Shown in pieces: positions 1-9,087 of a DNA stretch of 34,601 nucleotides. A program made the translations under genes and the position numbers. How positions within the stretch are numbered: the stretch's first letter is position 1; every line of letters begins with the position of its first letter. The stretch covers positions 1-34,601 of the forward strand of contig SXSK01000404.1 of assembly GCA_005793375.1 (NCBI GenBank), written 5' to 3'. Below the pieces are notes generated by a model. The model searched no databases, was not told the origin of the DNA, and was given only the letters and a program-made list of their open reading frames with translations. The stretch is from Verrucomicrobiales bacterium (lineage in GTDB: Bacteria; Verrucomicrobiota; Verrucomicrobiia; Limisphaerales; UBA9464).

Positions 1-209
1 CAAGAAGCCATGCGCTTACTTTCAAGCGTGGCCATTGTGAAAAATCAGCCGAGTTCTCAATATCCCGCCTGCCTATTGTTCTTCCGCGGGTCCATCCTTC
101 AACCAATCCGGCCAAACCACTTTTCTTGAAACTGCCCTGCGAAGCGGATGGTTGCGATGACTTTACATTCACGGAGAATTTTGCAGAGGATTCGCTGTCT
201 CCGAGGCTT

Positions 210-1313
210 ATGAAAACTCCATGGAATTGGATCGGCAATTCGCGCTGGTGCGTCGCCATAATGATTCGGCTGCTGGTCTTCATCGTCGGCAAAGGCGAGA
301 ACCTGAAGGCCGCGGAAATTGCTGGCAGTTCGGTTTCTCCTTCCGTCCCTTCCATCGCGGTGCCCGCCATTGGCAGGCCAGTGCGAATTGTCAGTCTAAG
401 TTTCCTTGGCCAGTCGGTGGATGTTGTGGAGGCGTTGGTGGATCGAGAAGCGGCCAAAGGGGTGGATTTGGTGATTTTGCCGGAAACATGGACAGGACAG
501 TCGGATCGGACTGCCGAGACCTTGGAAGGCCCGACGATTCGCCGTTTTGGTGCGCTCGCGAAAAAGCATCGCACGTATTTGATATGTCCGATTGATCGGA
601 TGGTTGGCGACATTCGCTACAACACGGCAGTGTTGTTGGATCGGCAAGGGATGGTGGCCGGCGTTTACAACAAGGTGTTTCCCTACTGGGCTGAATTGGA
701 TCACAAGAATCCGGTGCGAGTTGGAACAGACGCTCCGGTGTTTCAAACTGACTTTGGGAAACTTGGGTTGGCCATTTGTTTCGATGTGAATTTTCCTGAG
801 ATTTGGCAGGAATTGGCGGATCAAGGGGCTGAACTCGTGGTGTGGCCGAGCGCTTACTCAGCGGGGACATCGCTCCAGGCACATGCGCTCAATCACCACT
901 ATTACATCATCACTTCCACCTGGACCCGCGATTGCGTTATGTACGATATCACCGGCCAAGAACTTCATTACTCGAGGAGTCCGGAAGTGAACGTGGCGCA
1001 CGTCACACTGGATTTGGACCGGGGCATCTATCACCAGAACTTCAATATGGAAGGTCGGGAACGTCTTCTAAGAGAGCGTGGAGATTCTGTTCGTGAAGAT
1101 CGGTGGATGGACCGAGAACAGTGGTTTGTTCTGTCGGCGACGCGGCCGGGTGTGAGCGCGCGGGCTCTGGCCAAAAACTATGGGATGGAGGAACTGAAAG
1201 ATTACTTGGTTCGGAGCCGTCGTGAGATGAATCGCCGCCGAGGTTGGAGCTTTGGGCAGCGGCCCCCGAACCAGGTGTCGACCAACGCTGCGGTCGCGGC
1301 GCCGACGCCATGA
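210..1313 (+). CDS. Nitrilase-superfamily (carbon-nitrogen) hydrolase with N-terminal export/membrane leader
   Basis: The protein has the Glu-Lys-Cys triad of the CN-hydrolase superfamily. Glu92 lies in VILPETW, Lys155 in YNKVFPYWAE and Cys190 in AICFDVNFPE, followed by a WPSAYS segment. Family members hydrolyse amides, nitriles or carbamoyl groups; the substrate cannot be told from sequence. I start at the ATG at 210 (GAGG at 203-206), giving 367 aa. A TTG at 126 is in frame, and the frame stays open to the left window edge without another ATG or GTG, so the N-terminus is uncertain. Residues about 13-27 are hydrophobic after an Arg and may be a signal or anchor, which would be unusual because most nitrilase-fold enzymes are cytosolic. 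The C-terminus is Arg- then Pro/Ala-rich. The stop overlaps the start of the next gene (ATGA at 1310-1313), indicating translational coupling. The family call is firm; substrate and location are open. Confidence 0.85.
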   Translation: MKTPWNWIGNSRWCVAIMIRLLVFIVGKGENLKAAEIAGSSVSPSVPSIAVPAIGRPVRIVSLSFLGQSVDVVEALVDREAAKGVDLVILPETWTGQSDRTAETLEGPTIRRFGALAKKHRTYLICPIDRMVGDIRYNTAVLLDRQGMVAGVYNKVFPYWAELDHKNPVRVGTDAPVFQTDFGKLGLAICFDVNFPEIWQELADQGAELVVWPSAYSAGTSLQAHALNHHYYIITSTWTRDCVMYDITGQELHYSRSPEVNVAHVTLDLDRGIYHQNFNMEGRERLLRERGDSVREDRWMDREQWFVLSATRPGVSARALAKNYGMEELKDYLVRSRREMNRRRGWSFGQRPPNQVSTNAAVAAPTP

Positions 1314-3994
1314 TCGAGAGAGGTGCCGGGTATTCAGGGTTGATCTGGTCTGCGATCCTTGCGGCGTCCCAGTGGATGGCGTGTCCGCTTGCTGGTAGTT
1401 TTCCCGAACCGGATGAGTGGCCGGCTTTCCGTCGAGGCGACGGTCTGCTGGCACGTAGCGCAATCCGTGGCTCAATGGAAAAGCCCTTCATCCGGTGGAC
1501 ACAATTCGTGGGAAATTGGGAGACAGAAGTTCTGGTGAAGCCCGGGAATGAACAACAACGGTTGGACTTACCGAAGGAACCAAGCAAGGAGACTGCCGGT
1601 TTTCGGGAGAAGAATGTGGTTCACTCGAGAAGTGTGAATGGGGATTCACGGAGTGCGTCCGAAATGGACACATCCACAGTCGTTTTTGCCGATCTGTTTT
1701 CAGAGTATGCAGGGTTGGAAAAGGTCGAGTTCGAGAGTGCTTTTCAGAAGCCGACGATTCGAGGGCAGTGGCAACCGTGCGTTGGTCGTTGCTACGCGCG
1801 GGTGGAAGGGCTATGGACCTTGGTCTGGCAGACCGAACCCATCCAGATGTTGTTCCAGCCGTTGCCGTTGGTTGGAGATTTTGATGGGGACGGGCTTGTG
1901 GAGATTGCGATCCTGCCCATGAAGGAACTGCTGCTCTTAGAGGCGCGCACGGGGCGGATCAAAGACCGACGATTGTTTACGGACACGCGAAGTTACGGCT
2001 ACTTCGGGGCGCACGATTTGGATGGGGATGGTCGAAAGGAATTTTTGGTGCAGGCAGATTTTTCGAAGCACATCGACGTGTTGGGTTTTCGGGATGGGCG
2101 ACTCGATTTGTTCTGGCAGTGGAACATTGAGACGGACATATCCAACCCACAAAGGGTGCTCCGAGTGGGACCGCGTCCGGTGGCGGACTTGGATGGCGAC
2201 GGACTGCCGGAGGTGCTCGCGAGTGTCTTTAATCACATGGACGATCACCGCTGGCGATTGCGCTTGATGGAGGGGATGACGGGTCGAGTCAAAGGCGAGT
2301 TGGTGGGTCAGTATTTGTGCGGAGTTGTGGATGTCGACTCGGATGGCGTCGTTGAATTATTGACTGCAGAAGTTTCCGGAGCCGGAATTCCTGAATTTGG
2401 GACGTTGTCAATTTGGTCTTGGAAGGGCGGGTTACCTCGGAGGTTGTGGAAAAAAGATAACGCGGCTTGGCAACTGGAGGAGCAGGGAATGCCACTGCAG
2501 GCACAGAGCACCGCTACGTTGGGCCGATTTACAGCGATGCACTCGGGCAAACAGTTGGTTTACCGAGAACTCGAAGAAAGGAAGCTTGGTGATGAAAGAG
2601 TGACATTGGTTCGAGCGGAATGGGATGGACGGACCTTGCGATCCCGCACCCGTGTTTCCGGCTGGGGCCTTAGAGCGACGCGCCTCGATTCTGATGGGCA
2701 ATTCTGCCTGCGCGCCGTGCATGGTGCGGTGGGCGCGGCCAGCCTGCGCGTGGAAGGTGGTATTGGCTACCTCGGCGAGACTCGGTCAACCCGGATCACA
2801 CCCGCCACGGTCGCCTTGATTCGAGAGCGCCATGAGCAGGCGGCGCGCTGCGTCGTACAAGGACCCGCTGAAAACGTGGTGATTTTTGAACCACAGCAGA
2901 TCGAGCTCAACGGGGTTAGTTCATCCGGTCGGGTGGGTCGATTTAAGGGTCGCGGTCAAGGGGCCAGTGGGCCTGAAGGGTTCGGGCCTGTGGTTGCGGA
3001 TCTCGCGGGCAACGGCCGGCGACAGATTCTGCGAGCGACGGAGGCTCCGCGGGGTTGCGCGAGAATGGTTGCCAGCGATTTGAACGGCAATGAGCGATGG
3101 CACCACGACTGGCCAGAGATTCCAGGTGGATCACCGATTTGGAATGTGGGCGGACTGATCTTCTGGCAGGCGGGACACTTCACGGATCTCCATAGGCAAG
3201 ATGTCTTGGTGACGTTGCGCCGCTCCATGATGCATAGCGAGGAGACGTGCTTGCTGTCGGGTGTCGATGGTCGGGAACTGTGGCGGCGGTCGCGGCAGGT
3301 GGCTTCGCGTGGCGTCGGCGGAACCCCGTTTGCCATCGCGGATTTCAATGGCGATGGGCTGTCGGATGCTGCTTCGTTTCATCCGAGTTTGGTTTACATT
3401 TTGGACGGAAGGAGTGGAGTGGATCTGGTGGCGCGCGAAGCGTTATGGTCGGAAGTGCCCGCGAGGCCGGTGTATTGGGGCTTGCCGATGGCTGGGGATT
3501 TTTTAGGCCAAGGATTCAACTCCCTGTTCGTTGCCGGACGAACGATGAACGGTGTCTTGCGTCGGGACAGTTCGCTGGTTTGGTGGGACGCGATGGACTC
3601 AGCGCCCGTGGGGTGGCCGGCCGTTGGCCATTTCATTCCTTCCACTGGTATGCAAACCGTGGGTTACGGTTTTTCCGATGGAATTCGCTGTTGCGAAAGT
3701 GCTACCGGGCAAGTCCTTTGGCGCCTGGCGTTGCCGGTAGAGGGCGCTGTGGCAGGATGTGCGAGTGGGGACGTGGACGGAGATGGATTGGACGAGGCAC
3801 TCTTTAGTGTGGGGACGAGATTGGTTTGTGTTGGTGCCCGTGAGGAGGGGTCGGGGCGATGGGTTGGCAACGTTGAGTGGGTGATGGAATTTCCCGCGCT
3901 TTTGGGACCGCCCAGTCTCGGGGCATTGAGCGCCGGGGGAGTGTTAACGGCAGTGGTGGCTGCGGCGGACGGGTGGGTCTACGGCGTCCGATGA
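1310..3994 (+). CDS. Large secreted FG-GAP/VCBS-repeat protein
   Basis: The frame is open upstream, but the ATG at 1310 overlaps the nitrilase stop (ATGA) and opens a plausible signal peptide of about 30 residues ending near CPLAGS. This gives 894 aa. Calcium-loop repeats of the FG-GAP/VCBS type recur: DFDGDGLVEI near 192, LDGDGRKEF near 238, LDGDGLPEV near 295, VDSDGVVEL near 342, FNGDGLSDA near 680 and VDGDGLDEA near 823. Repeats of this kind form beta-propellers in extracellular proteins. The central part (about 400-650) has no clear repeats. No catalytic domain, cell-wall anchor or C-terminal sorting tag is obvious. Coupling to the nitrilase suggests a shared extracytoplasmic role. The next gene is convergent, only 19 bp away. 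The propeller fold is well supported; the function is unknown. Confidence 0.82.
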   Translation: MIERGAGYSGLIWSAILAASQWMACPLAGSFPEPDEWPAFRRGDGLLARSAIRGSMEKPFIRWTQFVGNWETEVLVKPGNEQQRLDLPKEPSKETAGFREKNVVHSRSVNGDSRSASEMDTSTVVFADLFSEYAGLEKVEFESAFQKPTIRGQWQPCVGRCYARVEGLWTLVWQTEPIQMLFQPLPLVGDFDGDGLVEIAILPMKELLLLEARTGRIKDRRLFTDTRSYGYFGAHDLDGDGRKEFLVQADFSKHIDVLGFRDGRLDLFWQWNIETDISNPQRVLRVGPRPVADLDGDGLPEVLASVFNHMDDHRWRLRLMEGMTGRVKGELVGQYLCGVVDVDSDGVVELLTAEVSGAGIPEFGTLSIWSWKGGLPRRLWKKDNAAWQLEEQGMPLQAQSTATLGRFTAMHSGKQLVYRELEERKLGDERVTLVRAEWDGRTLRSRTRVSGWGLRATRLDSDGQFCLRAVHGAVGAASLRVEGGIGYLGETRSTRITPATVALIRERHEQAARCVVQGPAENVVIFEPQQIELNGVSSSGRVGRFKGRGQGASGPEGFGPVVADLAGNGRRQILRATEAPRGCARMVASDLNGNERWHHDWPEIPGGSPIWNVGGLIFWQAGHFTDLHRQDVLVTLRRSMMHSEETCLLSGVDGRELWRRSRQVASRGVGGTPFAIADFNGDGLSDAASFHPSLVYILDGRSGVDLVAREALWSEVPARPVYWGLPMAGDFLGQGFNSLFVAGRTMNGVLRRDSSLVWWDAMDSAPVGWPAVGHFIPSTGMQTVGYGFSDGIRCCESATGQVLWRLALPVEGAVAGCASGDVDGDGLDEALFSVGTRLVCVGAREEGSGRWVGNVEWVMEFPALLGPPSLGALSAGGVLTAVVAAADGWVYGVR

Positions 3995-4013
3995 GCCGGA
4001 GGAAGCGCCAGTT

Positions 4014-5468
4014 TTATGCCAGGATTTCGTGGACGACTTCCCCGAAGACATCTGTGAGGCGCATATCGCGTCCGGAGAATCTGACGGTGAGCCGTGAGTG
4101 ATCCATGCCGAGGAGGTGGAGCATGGTCGCGTGGAGGTCGTGTATCTCGACTTTGTTTTCGACTGCTTTGTAGCCGTATTCGTCGGTGGCGCCGTAAGTC
4201 ATACCGCCGCGGACGCCGCCGCCGGCTAGCCAGATGGAAAAGCCGAAGGGATTATGATCGCGGCCGTTCCTGCCTTGGGCGAATGGAGTTCGGCCGAACT
4301 CGCCGGCCCACACGACGAGAGTGGAATCGAGCAACCCGCGTGCGCGGAGGTCCTTGAGCAGGGCGCCAATGGGCTGATCAACGGCGCGGGCGTTATTGGT
4401 GTGGCCTTCACGAAGGTTGCCGTGTTGATCCCAGCGATCGGCGCCAACGTTGGGGCAGGTGAGTTCGATGAAACGAACGCCGCGTTCGACGAGGCGTCTT
4501 GCGACGAGACACTCCATGCCGAACGTGCGAGTGGGGGCATAATCCGATTCCAGGCCATAGAGTTTCCGAGTGACTTCGGATTCTCCCTGAAGGTTCATCA
4601 ACTCGGGAACGGCGGACTGCATTCGGAACGCGAGCTCGTAATTCGCGATGGCTGCCTCGACTTGATCTGCATGGCCGACACGTTCGAGGACACCGGCATC
4701 CAGTTGCCGTATCAGTTTCAATTTATTGACCTGCAGCTCAGGCCGAGCCTCGCCGGGTTGGATATTGGCAACGGGTTGTGCGGCGGGTTTGAAGATCGAG
4801 CCTTGGAACGCGGCGGGCAGGAATCCGCTTCCGAAATTCTCGAGTCCTCCTGGAGGAACCAGCCCGCCGTTGAGGACGACGAACCCGGGCAGATTCTGGT
4901 TCACGCTTCCGAGGCCATAACCGAACCAAGCACCCATACTGGGACGACCCGAAAGCCCGAGGCCGGTGTGGAGGAAGTAGTTGGCGTTGGTGTGTTCGGA
5001 GAACTTGGACGTCATGGAGCGGATAACGCAGAGGTCATCGGCACTTTGGGCGACATGAGGGAAGAGTTCGCTGATCGGCATGCCTGAGGTGCCGTGGCGA
5101 CGGAACTCCCATGGAGAACCCAGAGTGAGGCCATTGTCGTTAAACTGGGTTGGCTCCATCTTCATTTTGAAAGGCTGCCCACTTTCTTTTTGAAGCAGCG
5201 GTTTTGGGTCGAAGGTGTCCACCTGCGACGGGCCGCCATCCATGTACAAAAAGATGACCGACTTGGCTCGGGCTTCGTACTGAGGGGGTCGTGACTTTAG
5301 GGCGGCCCCAGGGGATGGTGGTGGGTTGGCGAGGGCGGAACCAGAGGCTTTGTCAGCTAGCAGGCTCATCAGAGCGAGCCCACCGAAACCGTTGGCGCAG
5401 TTTCCCAGCCAGTGTCGACGTGACTGATGGCGGGTGAATCGGCCGCAATGATGTGACGAGGTATTCAC
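4014..5468 (-). CDS. DUF1501 family protein (sulfatase-like, Tat-type leader)
   Basis: The 484-aa protein matches DUF1501, a family in the alkaline phosphatase/sulfatase superfamily. Visible marks are SVIFLYMDGGPSQVDTFDPKP-like sequence near 70-90, the GEFGRTPFAQ segment, RDHNPFGFS, and the C-terminal HATMLHLLGMDH block. Twin arginines at 17-18 (SRRHWLGN) before a hydrophobic stretch suggest Tat export, usual for this family. The start is a GTG at 5468 without a clear ribosome site, but it lies 7 bp after the stop of the upstream PSD1 gene, so coupled translation is likely. In Planctomycetes and Verrucomicrobia DUF1501 genes are commonly paired with PSD1 cytochrome genes as here. The reaction is not established. 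The pair has been linked to breakdown of complex, often sulfated, polysaccharides, which remains inference. Confidence 0.9.
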   Translation of the reverse strand: MNTSSHHCGRFTRHQSRRHWLGNCANGFGGLALMSLLADKASGSALANPPPSPGAALKSRPPQYEARAKSVIFLYMDGGPSQVDTFDPKPLLQKESGQPFKMKMEPTQFNDNGLTLGSPWEFRRHGTSGMPISELFPHVAQSADDLCVIRSMTSKFSEHTNANYFLHTGLGLSGRPSMGAWFGYGLGSVNQNLPGFVVLNGGLVPPGGLENFGSGFLPAAFQGSIFKPAAQPVANIQPGEARPELQVNKLKLIRQLDAGVLERVGHADQVEAAIANYELAFRMQSAVPELMNLQGESEVTRKLYGLESDYAPTRTFGMECLVARRLVERGVRFIELTCPNVGADRWDQHGNLREGHTNNARAVDQPIGALLKDLRARGLLDSTLVVWAGEFGRTPFAQGRNGRDHNPFGFSIWLAGGGVRGGMTYGATDEYGYKAVENKVEIHDLHATMLHLLGMDHSRLTVRFSGRDMRLTDVFGEVVHEILA

Positions 5469-5475
5469 GAGTCGA

Positions 5476-8400
5476 TCAATTCAGGTAGATGAATTCTTTG
5501 ATGTTTAGCAACACATGGCACAGGTCAGCCCAGACCTTTGGATCCTGAGTGATCTGGTTGCTCGGAATGCCGAGCGAGCCCCCTTGGGAGATTAAAAATG
5601 CGTGAGCGGCGCTGAGTTCTGTTTCGGTTGCCCGTCGACCAAATGCCGATTCATAAAGGTTCTGAATACGGGCGGTTGATCCGGGATCTTGCGGACTGGC
5701 GAGCAAACGCTCCGCCCAAAGCCGTGCCTGATCTTGGACAAATGGATCGTTCATAAGGATCAAGGATTGTGCCGGGACGTTCGAGAGCGTCCGTCGGCCA
5801 ACGGTGGTGAACGGCACTGGCATATCGAAGGTGCGCATCATGGGAGAGAGGAAATTATTTCGAACTTCCTGATAAATACTGCGCCGTCCTGCGCCGTCAC
5901 GCGGGCCACTGGTGCCGGGCCGGCCTCGGCCGTCCATGAAATCGGTCAAGTGGGTTGGGATGGAAGGCCCGTACATCTTGGGATCCAACCGGCCAGAGAG
6001 CTTGAGAATGGAATCCCGAATGATTTCTCCTTCGAGACGCTTCACATGGGCTCGGTGGAGCAGGACGTTGTCGGGATCCTTTGCATGGGTGTTGGGATCT
6101 GGGTTGATACTGGCCATGGCATAGCCGCGGGAAGTTGCTAAGAGTCGGATCAGCTTTTTCACCGACCAATTGCCTTCTGTGCGGAACCAGTCGGCCAACC
6201 AATCGAGGAGCTCCGGGTGACTTGGAGGTTGGCCGAGCATACCGAAGTCATCTGGCGTTGGAACGATGCCGCGTCCGAAGAGGTGGAGCCAGACGCGATT
6301 GACAAATACGCGGGCGGGAAGCGGGTTGGATGGGTCGAGGAGTTGTTCTGCGAATTCCAAACGGCCGCTGCCGTTGTGGAACGGGCCCCGTTCCACGCCC
6401 CCCAGAGCCTCCAGGAACCGGCGGGGTGCCGGTTCGCCTGGAGTGCGGGGACTACCTCGGATAAAGACGTGCTCGTCCAGTGGTGTGCCTTCGACCATGG
6501 AGGGAATGAGGCGCGGCTCTGGGATGCGGGATGCGAGTTGGCGCGCCGCACTCAGGGAGGTGTTGACATCGGCTGTCGGGAGCGGGTTCAAAAGCCCGAC
6601 GGCGAGAAGGCGGTCGATCAACTGAAGTGATTGAGAATCGAGCTGGTTTGTGGCAGATGCCGGGTCGCGCCAGAGTTGGAGTGCCTTGGCCACGGCGCTT
6701 TGCACGCGGTGGGTCCAATCGGTTAAAGGCTCGTTGGGAGGTGTATGAACTGGAGTGCTATCAATCGCCGGGGGTTGCGGCTGATCGGACCAAGCGATTC
6801 GGTGGAGACTCAGCCATCCATTGGGTCCATAGCTGGGTCGTCCGCCGCCACCGGGATCTCCAGACGTCAGGTCGCAGAATTCTATGTAGGTTCGCAGGCC
6901 GCTCCAACGGGCGAGATCAATCGTGACCCATCGAGGTTCATCGAAATCAAGAACTCGACGAAGATCCCCGTAAATGGGGGCTTGAATGATGGTGAAATTG
7001 GCAATGACCACGTTAAATCGGGAGTCGCGACCGGCGCAGCGGACGTGCAGGTATCGGTTGGTTAGCACCTGAGTGGGAGAGCGCACTGCGCCTTGTAGTC
7101 GGGGCGCCCAGCGTGCGCTGTGGAGGCCCGGTTCGGTGACCAGACGAGCGACAGGCTGTTCTGTAGCACCCAAGATGAAGTCATCCGCAATCACGGTGGC
7201 GTCTTCGAATGCTGGCCCATCGGCACTCCAGCCGGCGGGGAGGCCTGAAGCGAAGTCAATTATTCGGGTAGCCGGCGACGTGGATGCGGCGTTGGGAGCA
7301 GGATGAACGTGGCTGGAGTTAAGTGGGAACTGTTTGCGCAACTGCTGGATATTGGCATTGGTCGCTCGCTCCAACAGTTGAGCGGGAAGAAGTTCCGAGG
7401 ACTTCAACCAGGCGTCCGCCAGCAGAGGCCGCAATGCTGGTTTCGTGTCGATGAGTTTCCGGACGATGGGATCGGTAGATTCCTTGGGATCGATGGATCG
7501 TTGAGCGTAGCGTGAGCTCGAAAGAACCCCATAGAGCGAATAGAAGTCTCGCGTGGAGATCGCGTCGAACTTGTGGTCATGACACCGTGCGCAGGCAACG
7601 GTTAAGCCCAGGAAAGTTTTTGAGAGGACATCAATCTGGTTGTCGATGAATTCCGCTTGATGCATCTGGACATCGACGGGTGAATGGGTTTGTTGGCCGA
7701 ACCAGTAAAAACTGGTGCCGATTAATGATTCATTGGAACCGTCCTGAGGATGGCGGCGCGGTTGAGGCAGGAGATCGCCCGCGATGTGTTCGCGCACGAA
7801 TTGGTCGTAGGGAATGTCATTATTGAGGGCGCGAATGACGTAGTCACGGTATCGCCAGGCATTGTGGCGGGGATAATCGAATTCGTGGGCGAGGGTTTCC
7901 GCGAACCGGACGAGGTCTAGCCAGTGACGAGCCCAGCGCTCTCCAAAGCGCGGTGATGACAACAATCGATCCACGGCATTGGCCCAGGCATTGGGATCGG
8001 AATCCTGTTCGAACTCGGCGATCTCGCCCGGTTCTGGTGGCAGACCGACGAGGTCAAAATGCAGACGACGGAGCAAGGTGGACTTGGAGGTGGACGGTGT
8101 GGGGTGGAGTCTTTCGGACTCCAAGCGTGCCAGGAGAAAGCGATCGGGAGATTGCAATGGCCACGTCGGGTCCTGGACGGCGGGGAGGGGTGGCCGTTGG
8201 ATGGGGCGCCAAGCCCAGTGCGTGCGTTTGCGCTTCTCCAGATCGAACGAATTCTTCTTTGCCTCCGCGGGAGCCTTCGTTTCTTGCGGCCACGGGGCGC
8301 CCATTTTCACCCATTCTGTCAAATCGGCGATGGCCTCGGGGCTGAGGCGTCCTTTGGGTGGCATTTGCAGATCCTGATCGGCATAACGGATCGCCTCAAT

Positions 8401-8715
8401 CAGGCGGCTTCGCTCAGGATCGCCTGGGATGAGGCTCGGTTTGCCGGAATCACCGCCTTTAAGAAATCCGTCGCGGCTGTCGAGTCGCAGGTCGGCTTTG
8501 AGTTTTTTGGATTCGGCGGAGTGGCAAGAGTAACAACGATCCACCAAGACCGGCCGGACCTTGCGTTCAAAAAATTCGAGTTGGCCAGGCGTCACGTCTT
8601 GGGCGTGACTGAGCGATAGGGCGCTGAACCAACCAAATCCGAGGCAAAACCAGCCTTGGAACTGAAGAGCATGATTCAGCCAATGCGTTTTTGAACGGGA
8701 CATGTGCACGTCCAT
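5476..8715 (-). CDS. PSD1 protein: planctomycete-type cytochrome c, DUF1549 and DUF1553 domains
   Basis: The 1079-aa secreted protein has a signal sequence (hydrophobic 19-36, ending SLSHAQ). A planctomycete-type cytochrome c domain follows, with heme motif CYSCH at 61-65 and a likely axial Met in LQMPPKGRLS. DUF1549 comes next (about 185-395) with a second CxxCH, CARCHDHKFD, near 370. A middle beta-rich domain and C-terminal DUF1553 (about 800-1070, with RVFVNRVWLHLFGRG and MNDPFVQDQARLWAERLL) complete it. I use the ATG at 8715, preceded by a GGGGG run; 8703 is an alternative. The frame extends to an ATG at 8853, but that extension is not signal-like. It forms an operon with DUF1501, 7 bp downstream. 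The heme sites imply periplasmic electron transfer; the partner and substrate are unknown. Confidence 0.93.
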   Translation of the reverse strand: MDVHMSRSKTHWLNHALQFQGWFCLGFGWFSALSLSHAQDVTPGQLEFFERKVRPVLVDRCYSCHSAESKKLKADLRLDSRDGFLKGGDSGKPSLIPGDPERSRLIEAIRYADQDLQMPPKGRLSPEAIADLTEWVKMGAPWPQETKAPAEAKKNSFDLEKRKRTHWAWRPIQRPPLPAVQDPTWPLQSPDRFLLARLESERLHPTPSTSKSTLLRRLHFDLVGLPPEPGEIAEFEQDSDPNAWANAVDRLLSSPRFGERWARHWLDLVRFAETLAHEFDYPRHNAWRYRDYVIRALNNDIPYDQFVREHIAGDLLPQPRRHPQDGSNESLIGTSFYWFGQQTHSPVDVQMHQAEFIDNQIDVLSKTFLGLTVACARCHDHKFDAISTRDFYSLYGVLSSSRYAQRSIDPKESTDPIVRKLIDTKPALRPLLADAWLKSSELLPAQLLERATNANIQQLRKQFPLNSSHVHPAPNAASTSPATRIIDFASGLPAGWSADGPAFEDATVIADDFILGATEQPVARLVTEPGLHSARWAPRLQGAVRSPTQVLTNRYLHVRCAGRDSRFNVVIANFTIIQAPIYGDLRRVLDFDEPRWVTIDLARWSGLRTYIEFCDLTSGDPGGGGRPSYGPNGWLSLHRIAWSDQPQPPAIDSTPVHTPPNEPLTDWTHRVQSAVAKALQLWRDPASATNQLDSQSLQLIDRLLAVGLLNPLPTADVNTSLSAARQLASRIPEPRLIPSMVEGTPLDEHVFIRGSPRTPGEPAPRRFLEALGGVERGPFHNGSGRLEFAEQLLDPSNPLPARVFVNRVWLHLFGRGIVPTPDDFGMLGQPPSHPELLDWLADWFRTEGNWSVKKLIRLLATSRGYAMASINPDPNTHAKDPDNVLLHRAHVKRLEGEIIRDSILKLSGRLDPKMYGPSIPTHLTDFMDGRGRPGTSGPRDGAGRRSIYQEVRNNFLSPMMRTFDMPVPFTTVGRRTLSNVPAQSLILMNDPFVQDQARLWAERLLASPQDPGSTARIQNLYESAFGRRATETELSAAHAFLISQGGSLGIPSNQITQDPKVWADLCHVLLNIKEFIYLN

Positions 8716-8743
8716 AGGAAACCCCCAGAACGTGCCCGAGGGC

Positions 8744-8766
8744 AAGCTTCGGGGTTGACGAAGCTT
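8744..8766. promoter_or_regulatory. Perfect inverted repeat upstream of PSD1 operon
   Basis: AAGCTTCG (8744-8751) and CGAAGCTT (8759-8766) are exact inverted repeats around a 7-nt loop. They sit 28 bp upstream of the chosen PSD1 start, in the divergent intergenic region. It could be an operator or a 5' leader hairpin. There is no direct evidence for a binding protein. Confidence 0.35.
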
Positions 8767-8790
8767 AGGCAAGACTTGGCCGATCCGCTG

Positions 8791-8811
8791 AGACAATACG
8801 GTTGGTTGTCT
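8791..8811. promoter_or_regulatory. Second inverted repeat in divergent intergenic region
   Basis: AGACAA (8791-8796) and TTGTCT (8806-8811) are exact inverted repeats with a 9-nt spacer, 24 bp beyond the first repeat. Two palindromes in the roughly 370-bp divergent gap between the PSD1 gene and the exporter permease make regulatory use plausible. A 6-bp arm can also arise by chance. Confidence 0.2.
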
Positions 8812-8884
8812 GAGAAGGTCTCGTGGGTGTTTTCGGCATCCTCCGGTCGACATTTCGGCACGGACAACTGTTCGCCACCTTCAT

Positions 8885-8912
8885 TTGACAGTTCCCGTGG
8901 GTGTTTGAAGAT
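8885..8912 (+). promoter_or_regulatory. Possible promoter for the exporter operon
   Basis: A consensus TTGACA lies at 8885-8890. The best -10 at 16-bp spacing is the weak GAAGAT at 8907-8912. It lies about 175 bp before the permease start. The rest of the gap from 8716 to 9087 shows no further gene. Confidence 0.2.
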
Positions 8913-9087
8913 GGGGGGCGGGTTGTGGGTTTATTGCACCGGAACGACCTGCAGGGGCGGGGTGGCATTTTTTGGATGCCATGGCTGCTGTCCTTCAATG
9001 GCTTTCGAGACTCAGGGCTTTGGGTTGGTTCCTGGGGAGATACGAACGGTGACCCTGGGTGACGGACGATTTGGCTCAAAATTTTTC

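Noticed and set aside
126-209. Nitrilase start at TTG 126
   Set aside because: It is a rare start without a ribosome site. The ATG at 210 directly precedes the hydrophobic leader.
4254-5087. 277-codon plus-strand frame
   Set aside because: It is antisense to the DUF1501 gene, whose motifs are intact on the other strand.
8716-8853. N-terminal extension of the PSD1 protein to an ATG at 8853
   Set aside because: The extension places about 46 basic residues before the signal peptide and covers the inverted repeats. The start at 8715 fits better.
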